A stretch of 6,309 nucleotides of DNA, taken from the NCBI GenBank assembly GCA_034420495.1, contig DAOULG010000144.1:1-6309 (forward strand). The letters are read 5' to 3'. A program made the translations under genes and the position numbers. Under the pieces are notes generated by a model. The model searched no databases, was not told the origin of the DNA, and saw only the letters and a program-made list of their open reading frames with translations. This DNA comes from VYDC01 sp034420495. GTDB lineage: Bacteria; Chloroflexota; Dehalococcoidia; UBA2979. Of the stretch, positions 1 to 4,534 are shown one piece after another. The number at the start of each line of letters is the position of its first letter. Position 1 is the first letter of the stretch.

Positions 1-384
1 GGAGGCTGGCTCGTCCGTTACGGCGGACGGCTGGGGGAGCCCTTTCACTTCGGTGCCACCGACGCGCCGGCCCGGGTCGACGCACGTCGATTGCTGCCGG
101 GCGACCTGTATCACGGCCCGCTGGAGCCAGCGCAGGAACTCCGATTCCGCAAGCGCCGAGGGGGCGTTATCGCGAAACGGCGTCCCGGGACCGAGGTCTT
201 CGCCGTCGGCGATCACGCCGAGGAGCTCGTCCGGGTCCTGCGGGAGCTCAACCGCACACATGGTCCCGTATCGAGGTTCTTCGTGAACGAGCTCGGACAC
301 GCATTCTGGCGGGAGAAGGGTGCTGCGCGGTTCATCAGCGCGGAAGCAGGGGGCCTGTTCCCAGTTGACGAGCAGGCACCATGA
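1..384 (+). CDS. C-terminal part of a two-module INE-motif protein (first of three tandem paralogs, 5' truncated)
   Basis: The frame is open from base 1 to the TGA at 382-384 and encodes 127 residues; the true start lies upstream of the window. I do not recognise a named family. Residues 8-41 match the module linker of the two downstream proteins: RLGEPFHF resembles the MPLRFKF and GPLEF segments there, and LLPGDLYHGPL (31-41) matches LAPGDVWDGP of the third protein. Residues 72-100 then repeat the second-module pattern, a helix rich in Leu/Val (HAEELVRVLRELN) followed by RFFVNELGH, a variant of the F-x-INE-x-G-Q core. The stop overlaps the ATG of the next gene (ATGA), which implies translational coupling. 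No signal peptide or membrane segment is visible in the part present, so a cytoplasmic location is inferred. A TTG at 91 could be called as a start by software, but the paralogy upstream of it shows that the coding region runs further 5'. Confidence 0.8.
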   Translation, partial: GGWLVRYGGRLGEPFHFGATDAPARVDARRLLPGDLYHGPLEPAQELRFRKRRGGVIAKRRPGTEVFAVGDHAEELVRVLRELNRTHGPVSRFFVNELGHAFWREKGAARFISAEAGGLFPVDEQAP

Positions 385-1076
385 GCATGTTCACGGTTGC
401 TACCGAAACTCCCCGACGGTGGTCGGGACGCTATGCAAGGGTCCCGGGAGAGACCACCGCATTCCATGTGCGGCTCGTCGATGGCGTGTGGTGGCCGGTT
501 GTCGATTGGGCGTTCGATTCGACGACGGCCGAGTGTCCAATGGTCGAGTCGGCAGGGGCCGCTGCGCTCGCGTCCGCGGTCAACGAGGGAAAGAGATTCC
601 TCGGGGGAGAGCAGGGTGGCTCTTTCCTCATCAACGAGTACGGACAGATCCTCGTCCCCGCCTTGACTCCATCCGACGCGCGCGTCGCGATTGTCGGCGA
701 ATGCACGGGACCGCTCGAGTTCATCAACAGCGCTGCAGGCTACGGGTCTTTCGATCTCGCAGACGCCAATGGACTGGGGGCCGGCGATGACTGGGAGCGC
801 CCCTACGTCGGCGTCCCGCACCACCTGAGCAGTCGCAGTGAACTCTATTTCTGGGAAGACGGCGCCGGCGGCGAGAAGCTCCTGCCACAGGTGCAGGACA
901 GCGAGTTGATCGGTTCGCTCCGCCACCTCCGAGGACACGGTGCCGTGCGGTTTCTGGCCGCCTACGGTGGGTTGGTGTTGACCAAGGTTCCCGTCGGGCG
1001 CTGGCCGGACGGGCGGTGGGAACCGCGCTATGTCGGTCGGATCGACTTCAGGCAATGGTTCGCGAAGGAAGGTTGA
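381..1076 (+). CDS. Hypothetical two-module INE-motif protein (second of three tandem paralogs)
   Basis: 231 residues from an ATG that overlaps the previous stop (ATGA); only a weak purine-rich SD (GAGCAGG) precedes it, so coupling probably drives initiation. No named family recognised. Module A (about 18-118): a strand-rich part with VDGVWWPVVDW (33-43), a helix (AAALASAVNEGKRF), then GGSFLINEYGQILVP (79-93) and GPLEF (110-114). The linker GLGAGDDWERPYVGVPHH (131-148) matches the third protein's LAPGDVWDGPHPGIPY. Module B (about 150-228) aligns in layout with module B of the neighbours (helix, AVRF strand, final YVGRIDF strand), but its INE motif is replaced by FLAAYGG (191-197), so this copy has lost whatever the Asn-Glu pair does. 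It is soluble by appearance: no signal peptide, no transmembrane segment. Function unknown. A long open frame antisense to it (213-1172) is judged an artefact because the conserved motifs read only on this strand. Confidence 0.85.
   Translation: MSMFTVATETPRRWSGRYARVPGETTAFHVRLVDGVWWPVVDWAFDSTTAECPMVESAGAAALASAVNEGKRFLGGEQGGSFLINEYGQILVPALTPSDARVAIVGECTGPLEFINSAAGYGSFDLADANGLGAGDDWERPYVGVPHHLSSRSELYFWEDGAGGEKLLPQVQDSELIGSLRHLRGHGAVRFLAAYGGLVLTKVPVGRWPDGRWEPRYVGRIDFRQWFAKEG
1065..1072 (+). promoter_or_regulatory. Ribosome binding site deciding the start at 1078
   Basis: AAGGAAGG lies 5 nt before the ATG at 1078 and inside the end of the preceding gene. An in-frame alternative start at 1030 would put 16 extra residues inside the upstream coding region and has no comparable SD, so 1078 is preferred. 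Confidence 0.75.
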
Positions 1077-1077
1077 G

Positions 1078-1752
1078 ATGAGCGAATTCGCAACGTTCGA
1101 GGGGAACTGTCCAAGGAACGTCAATCGCGACGCGAAGTACGCCGTGCGTACGAGTCGGGGCGGTCCGGTCATCGCGCTGCGCTACTTCACGGCAGATGGC
1201 GAGGAGTGGCTCGCTACCACCGAGAGCCACCCCGATCTCGTGGAGATGGTGAACGCCGTCAAGACTACGATGGGTGAGGCTCAGAACGGGCCGTTCTACA
1301 TCAACGAGTACGGGCAAGTCATCGTCCCAGTCGCCGATGGCACCTACTACCTCGCCGGTGACTATGACATGCCCCTGCGGTTCAAGTTCGAGGGAACGAC
1401 ACTTTCGGGCGAAGGTGTCGACGTGACAGGGCGGGCCCTCGCGCCAGGAGATGTCTGGGATGGGCCGCATCCCGGAATCCCCTACATCCTGAAGGCCGGG
1501 GGCGGGGATGTGGCCTACCACGCAGAACTGCGGCCGAACGTGACCAGAGAAGTCAGGCTGAGTTCGCAAGTCGGCACAGAGGCGGCGCGCAGACTCGCTG
1601 ACCGCATTCAGGCCGTGAAGGGGCCGCAGGGCGGACGGTTCTACATCAACGAGTGGCACGAACTCTTTGCCCCGATCGTCGACGGGGACGGACTCACGTA
1701 CGTCTACATCGGGCACCTCGACGCGGGCGAGCCCTGGTACCCGAGGCCATGA
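1078..1752 (+). CDS. Hypothetical two-module INE-motif protein (third of three tandem paralogs)
   Basis: 224 residues, starting one base after the stop of the previous gene with a good SD. No named family recognised. This is the best preserved copy. Module A (about 18-105): strands around YAVRTSRGGPVIALRYF and GEEWL, a helix (DLVEMVNAVKTTM), then GPFYINEYGQVIVPV (71-85) and YYLAGDYDMPLRFKF (90-104). The linker LAPGDVWDGPHPGIPY is at 121-136. Module B (about 137-224) repeats the plan: HAELRP strand, helix (AARRLADRIQAVK, 169-181), then GGRFYINEWHELFAPI (185-200) and YVYIGHLD (208-215). The internal duplication is visible by eye in the paired motifs FYINEYGQVIVP and FYINEWHELFAP. No signal peptide or transmembrane segment, so probably cytosolic. 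Last gene of the operon; no gene follows on this strand until 2744. Conserved Asn-Glu in both modules could be structural (turn capping) or ligand-binding; the sequence alone does not tell. Confidence 0.87.
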   Translation: MSEFATFEGNCPRNVNRDAKYAVRTSRGGPVIALRYFTADGEEWLATTESHPDLVEMVNAVKTTMGEAQNGPFYINEYGQVIVPVADGTYYLAGDYDMPLRFKFEGTTLSGEGVDVTGRALAPGDVWDGPHPGIPYILKAGGGDVAYHAELRPNVTREVRLSSQVGTEAARRLADRIQAVKGPQGGRFYINEWHELFAPIVDGDGLTYVYIGHLDAGEPWYPRP

Positions 1753-1819
1753 GTACTCGGAGACTGCGGTCGATGGCTCCGCGCTGACGTCTTCTCTCCA
1801 GAATCGTTGCTACTAGACG

Positions 1820-1837
1820 GTGCGCGTTCGCGCGCGC
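1820..1837. repeat. GC-rich inverted repeat (gcgcg-ttcg-cgcgc)
   Basis: A perfect 5-bp stem at 1822-1826 and 1831-1835 closes a TTCG loop and can be lengthened by a G-T and a G-C pair. It lies about 70 bp after the last stop of the + strand operon. There is no T-tract after it, so a role as a transcription terminator is only possible, and alternative registers of the alternating CG tract fit as well. Confidence 0.35.
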
Positions 1838-1907
1838 GACAGGCCATTCTCCGGGAGAGGTGCGCCCGCGGATGCCACGACAGACCGGGCGGGCGCGACG
1901 ACGTCCG

Positions 1908-1930
1908 GAATCCAGTCGATACGAATCCAG
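1908..1930. repeat. Two direct copies of GAATCCAG, 15-bp period
   Basis: GAATCCAG occurs at 1908-1915 and 1923-1930. It is immediately followed by the palindrome GGGTC-GA-GACCC (1930-1941). Short spaced direct repeats next to a dyad are typical of protein-binding sites (operator or recombinase arm sites), but the copies are short and no protein can be assigned. Confidence 0.4.
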
Positions 1931-1941
1931 GGTCGAGACCC
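1930..1941. repeat. Palindrome GGGTC-GA-GACCC
   Basis: Perfect 5-bp arms around a 2-bp centre. The centre is too tight for an efficient RNA hairpin loop, so a dimeric protein-binding dyad is more likely than a terminator. It overlaps the second GAATCCAG repeat by one base. Confidence 0.4.
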
Positions 1942-1960
1942 ACGTTACCGGGTTAGTCGC

Positions 1961-1982
1961 CGGATCCGGGCCTCCGGATCCG
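1961..1982 (-). terminator. Strong 9-bp hairpin between convergent units, candidate terminator
   Basis: CGGATCCGG (1961-1969), loop GCCT, CCGGATCCG (1974-1982): a perfect 9-bp stem with a 4-nt loop. It begins 15 bp beyond the stop of the - strand coiled-coil gene and lies between that gene and the + strand operon, so it could stop transcription from either side. No T-tract follows on either strand, so intrinsic termination would be imperfect; each arm is also palindromic on its own (contains GGATCC). Confidence 0.5.
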
Positions 1983-1997
1983 CCTGTTCAGAGGACC

Positions 1998-2234
1998 CTA
2001 GACGCTCCGCTCGAGAGCCGTGATCCGCCGTTCGTGGTCGCGAACCGTTTGCTTGATCTCGGCCACGTCCTCAAGCAGCACTCGCTGGCCCTCTGCGAGC
2101 TGACCCACGGCATCGAGCAACGTGCGCTGGCCTGCCGCGAGCGGTTCCAGCTGCTCGCGGATGAGCGGCGGAACCTCCTCGCGGAGGATCTCCCGGACCT
2201 CGCTGGCCGACACTCCGGCGTTGCTGGATCCCAT
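1998..2234 (-). CDS. Small coiled-coil protein with 14-residue repeats
   Basis: 78 residues from an ATG preceded by an excellent SD (GGGAGGAG, spacer 5 nt, at 2247-2240). No named family recognised. After a Ser/Ala-rich start, residues 11-31 (SEVREILREEVPPLIREQ) look helical, as in proteins that begin with an REILREE-type segment. Residues 32-73 hold three tandem 14-residue units, two heptads each: LAAGQRTLLDAVGQ, LAEGQRVLLEDVAE, then a more diverged IKQTVRDHERRITA. Hydrophobic residues fall at heptad core positions, predicting a parallel or trimeric coiled coil that ends in TALERSV. No transmembrane segment is seen, so a cytosolic oligomerisation or adaptor protein is the natural inference; it could equally be a structural or phage-like small protein. 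It converges with the paralog operon, with a strong hairpin between. A possible -10 (TACGCT, + strand complement at 2261-2266) lies upstream, but no convincing -35 was found. Confidence 0.7.
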   Translation of the reverse strand: MGSSNAGVSASEVREILREEVPPLIREQLEPLAAGQRTLLDAVGQLAEGQRVLLEDVAEIKQTVRDHERRITALERSV

Positions 2235-2267
2235 CCGCGCTCCTCCCGCCCTTCGCGCTCAGCGTAG

Positions 2268-2510
2268 CACGGCGGCCTGGAGCGGGCCCTCGACCAGGAG
2301 CGCTTCGGCGAGCCGGCGGTCCAGCGCTTGCTGCCCGCGGCGCGAGGGCAGTCGACGGTCGCGGTGCCGGAGGCGCTGCCGGTCTACGAGGTCGAGCGCC
2401 CAGGCCGCGATCTACGACTGCCTGATCGTGGCGACGGCAGCGCTAACAGGGCGGTGCTCGCGAGGCGCTGGCGGACATGCACCGCCTCGGGCAGTACAGC
2501 CAGGGCCCAT
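2268..2510 (+). pseudogene. Decayed coding remnant broken over three frames
   Basis: Between 2235 and 2743 there is no intact gene, but protein-like sequence can be followed across three frames of the + strand. A stop at 2265-2267 precedes GLERALDQERFGEPAVQRLL and VPEALPVYEVERP (to about 2402). The next frame then gives AAIYDCLIVATAALTG (2404-2451), and the third gives EALADMHRLGQYSQGPF from 2462. The joins would need two single-base changes. The first two pieces recall the C-terminal tail of an IS21-type IstA transposase, where a Pro-rich stretch runs into YDxL, but that is memory of the family rather than a search result. Alternatively it is chance open sequence in high-GC DNA. If real, it marks an old insertion or degraded gene at the edge of the mobile element. 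The rest of the gap (2511-2743) shows nothing I can support. Confidence 0.33.
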
Positions 2511-2743
2511 TTAGATTCATTCGAGTATGGGCAATGGAGGTGGGCCCCGTGATACTATCGGGTTAGCTGGCCCTTGGCCTGAGACTGCGGCGGTGTGTTT
2601 GCTTGCGTTGGTGCGCGCCGTTGCCCAACTCGCCGTATCCGTGCCAGCGTGCGTCGGAGTGACATTCTGGGCCGCTATGGGCGACCGTAGTACGGCAGTA
2701 CCAGGTTGGCGCCCTCGTTGAGCAACGCGGAAGTGAGGTAGAC

Positions 2744-2929
2744 GTGGCCATCTACCAGTTTGTCGTCGACGGCGAGCGAATAAACGTTCAGGCCGACGAT
2801 CACAAGTTCGATAGTGGCTACATGATCGTGATGCGTGACGGGCAAGAGGTCGGGCGGTTCCCGTCCAGCACACCCTGGACAAAGCACGACCAGCCGCCCT
2901 CGGCGCCGAGGAGACGAAGCGCCGTCTAA
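2744..2929 (+). CDS. Small hypothetical protein, beta-rich N-terminal part
   Basis: 61 residues from a GTG preceded by GAGGT, a good SD with about 6 nt spacing, ending in TAA. No named family recognised. The first two thirds look like a compact sheet: IYQFVVDGERINVQADDH, then SGYMIVMRDGQEVGRF, with a VDG turn and an RDGQEV turn typical of beta hairpins. The tail (from about residue 42) is Pro/Arg/Ser-rich and probably disordered. No signal peptide or membrane segment. It converges with the integrase gene, whose stop is only 17 bp away, so it sits at or just outside the element's recombination end. An antisense open frame over the same bases (2675-2887) has no matching SD, so the + strand reading is preferred. 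Short length keeps confidence moderate. Confidence 0.6.
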   Translation: MAIYQFVVDGERINVQADDHKFDSGYMIVMRDGQEVGRFPSSTPWTKHDQPPSAPRRRSAV

Positions 2930-2946
2930 TCCGTTGGTGACAGTCC

Positions 2947-4104
2947 CTAGCCGCGAATGCTTTGAAGGGTGCTCCTGCGCGGCACGGGCAGCACCGAGTC
3001 CATCAGGTCCGCCGCCTCCCGCTGCTGGTCGGGGAGGACGTGCGCGTAGGTGTCGAGCGTGAACGCCACGCTCGCGTGCCCGAGGCGCTCGGAGACGACC
3101 TTCGCGGGCACGCCGGCCTTGAGCGCCAGCGTCGCCGACGTGTGCCGCAGATCGTGGAAGCGGACGCCGGCGAGCCCGAGCCTCCGCACGACCTTCCGGA
3201 ACGCGCCGGACGCGGTATAGGGCGCCACCAGCCCGCCGTCGGCCGCGGCGAACACGATCCCCTGATCGCCGTACGACGACCCCATGCGCAGCCGTCTCTC
3301 GTTCTGCGCAACCCTGTGCTCACGGAGCACGACGAGCGTCGACGGCGACAGCGAGATCGTGCGGCGGCTCCGCGCCGTCTTGGGCGCCCGCAGCTGGACC
3401 CCCTCCGGTCCCAGGTACTGCGACGTCCGCCGCACGGCCGCCGTCCTCGCCTCCAGGTCGACGTCCCCCCACCGCAGGCCGAGCAGCTCGCCGAGCCGGA
3501 GGCCCGTCGACACCGCGACGAAGACCAGACGGCGCATGTCTTCGTCCTCGCAGGCATCCACGACCCGCTCCACGTCGTCCGCGTCGAGCGCCCGCATCTC
3601 CGTCCGCTCGGGCCGGGGTGCCGACACGGAATCAGCGGGACTGCGCTCGAGGAGCTGCCAGCCGACGGCGTGGCGCAGGGCCTCCTTCAGGACGCGGTGG
3701 TGGTGGAGGACGGTGCGGGAAGCCAGGCCGTCCTCCCGGAGCCGCGAGTACGCCGCCTGGATGTGCGCCGGCCGCAGGGCCTGCAGCCGCAGAGCGCCGA
3801 TCTGCCCGGAGAGCCGCCTGCATACCTGCCGGTAGCGTGCGAGCGTCGACGCCGCGACGTTCGGCTCGGCGTATTCGCCCAGCCAGCGCTCGAGGTACTC
3901 CTCCACCGTGATGCGGCTCGGCGCGATGTCGATCCCCTGATCCCGCAGCCGCAGCGCCTCGGTCAGGGCGCGTTGCGCATCCCTCTTCGTCCCGCGGACC
4001 GTGAAGGTGCGCTTGCGCCGCCGGCCCCGCACGGGATCACGTGCCAGCTCCACCCGGATCCGCCAGCTGTCCTTCCCGCGTCGCTCGATGTGACCGCTCA
4101 TCAT
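2947..4104 (-). CDS. int: Tyrosine site-specific recombinase (phage-type integrase)
   Basis: 385 residues, normal for the family. It catalyses integration and, with an excisionase, excision of the element by att-site recombination through a 3'-phosphotyrosine intermediate. Domains: N-terminal AP2-like arm-binding domain (about 3-50, IERRGKDSWRIRVEL with an Arg-rich stretch), core-binding SAM-like domain (about 64-150, ITVEEYLERWLGEY onward), catalytic domain (about 170-360). All active-site residues are present: Arg203 in TGLRLGELLGLRW, Lys242 in APKT, His317 and Arg320 in HDLRH, His343 in ERLGH, Tyr353 in DTYAH. The chosen ATG at 4104 has GGGAGG 6 nt upstream (4116-4111); the next ATG at 4101 has the same SD at 9 nt, while a GTG at 4122 would place that SD inside the gene. 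It lies 84 bp after the excisionase-like gene and converges with a small gene. It looks intact and so potentially active. The target site is unknown. Confidence 0.96.
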   Translation of the reverse strand: MMSGHIERRGKDSWRIRVELARDPVRGRRRKRTFTVRGTKRDAQRALTEALRLRDQGIDIAPSRITVEEYLERWLGEYAEPNVAASTLARYRQVCRRLSGQIGALRLQALRPAHIQAAYSRLREDGLASRTVLHHHRVLKEALRHAVGWQLLERSPADSVSAPRPERTEMRALDADDVERVVDACEDEDMRRLVFVAVSTGLRLGELLGLRWGDVDLEARTAAVRRTSQYLGPEGVQLRAPKTARSRRTISLSPSTLVVLREHRVAQNERRLRMGSSYGDQGIVFAAADGGLVAPYTASGAFRKVVRRLGLAGVRFHDLRHTSATLALKAGVPAKVVSERLGHASVAFTLDTYAHVLPDQQREAADLMDSVLPVPRRSTLQSIRG

Positions 4105-4174
4105 CACCCGCCTCCCGGGCACCGCGGGCCGGTGTCGTGTTCACTCCCCGCGCCGCCGCCCGCTCAGACATTCC

Positions 4175-4180
4175 ATTCTA
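4175..4180 (-). promoter_or_regulatory. Possible -10 element for a separate integrase transcript
   Basis: On the - strand these bases read TAGAAT, five of six matching TATAAT, just after the excisionase-like stop and about 70 bp before the integrase start. No good -35 is present at 16-18 bp spacing, so an independent integrase promoter is only a suggestion; read-through from the upstream gene is the alternative. Confidence 0.25.
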
Positions 4181-4188
4181 GCCGCACG

Positions 4189-4389
4189 TTAGTTCTGTTG
4201 CCGCTCCCGGTCGCCCCCCGCCTGCGCCCGAATCCGGGCGCGGAGTTCGTGCCGGGGAATCCGTATCACCCGTCCCAGCCGCACGGCCGGCAGTTCCCCC
4301 CGCGCCACCAGCTCGTAGGCGAGGTTGCGCGAGATGCGAAGCAGTCGCGCGGTCTCCGGGACGGTCAGCAGCTCTGTGTCGTCGTTCAT
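4189..4389 (-). CDS. xis: Excisionase-like MerR/HTH_17 DNA-binding protein
   Basis: 66 residues. The helix-turn-helix_17 (excisionase/MerR-type winged helix) pattern fills most of the protein: LLTVPETARLLRISRNLAYE (7-26) gives the HTH, followed by LVARGELPAVRLGRVIRIPR (27-46), the wing with the typical PAVRLGR-IRIPR strands, and a charged tail. Such proteins bend att DNA to favour excision, or act as regulators of element genes. The ATG at 4389 has GGAGG 5 nt upstream (4399-4395); a GTG at 4437 in the same frame would add 16 residues of low-complexity character with that SD inside, so the shorter start is preferred. It lies directly upstream of the integrase gene, which supports the excisionase role, but small HTH_17 proteins are also often plain transcriptional regulators, so the symbol is by context. 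Confidence 0.85.
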   Translation of the reverse strand: MNDDTELLTVPETARLLRISRNLAYELVARGELPAVRLGRVIRIPRHELRARIRAQAGGDRERQQN

Positions 4390-4499
4390 CGGTACCTCCG
4401 GCGACGGCCCCGTGGGGGGACGTCGGTCATCCTGCACATCTCGCGGCCCTCGTCCCCACCCGGCCTCCCTCCGATGCCGTCCTGTACGCCATCACTCCC

Positions 4500-4522
4500 C
4501 GCCGGTTGCCGGATGACCGGCG
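4500..4522 (-). terminator. Hairpin after the replication-relaxation gene, weak terminator candidate
   Basis: CGCCGGT (4500-4506) and ACCGGCG (4516-4522) form a perfect 7-bp stem with a 9-nt loop, starting 13 bp past the stop of the replication-relaxation gene. No T-tract follows on the - strand, so it may instead be an operator in the 145-bp leader of the excisionase-like gene. Apart from this and the RBS, I see nothing in 4390-4534. Confidence 0.35.
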
Positions 4523-4534
4523 CACCGACGGGCG

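Noticed and set aside
213..1172. Long antisense open frame (319 codons) across the paralog operon
   Set aside because: The three + strand genes share motifs, spacing and start signals; the antisense product shows no recognisable pattern. It is a by-product of high GC.
1048..1716. Antisense open frame opposite the third paralog
   Set aside because: Same reason: the conserved INE and PGDxWxGP motifs are read only on the + strand.
1753..1997. Possible tRNA suggested by a GGGTCGAGACCC T-arm-like sequence
   Set aside because: No acceptor or anticodon stem could be matched around it; it is better described as a palindrome.
2528..2556. TGGGCA-17 bp-GATACT resembling a sigma-70 promoter
   Set aside because: Only four of six matches in each box and nearly 190 bp before the next start; such matches are expected by chance.
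2527..2721. 64-codon + strand open frame with a hydrophobic middle
   Set aside because: No SD before its ATG, an unconvincing composition, and no recognisable motif.
2947..4185. CTAGCCGC at 2947-2954 and 4178-4185 flanking the integrase as a possible att repeat
   Set aside because: Only 8 bp, one copy includes the integrase stop codon, and the pair would delimit the integrase gene alone; probably chance.
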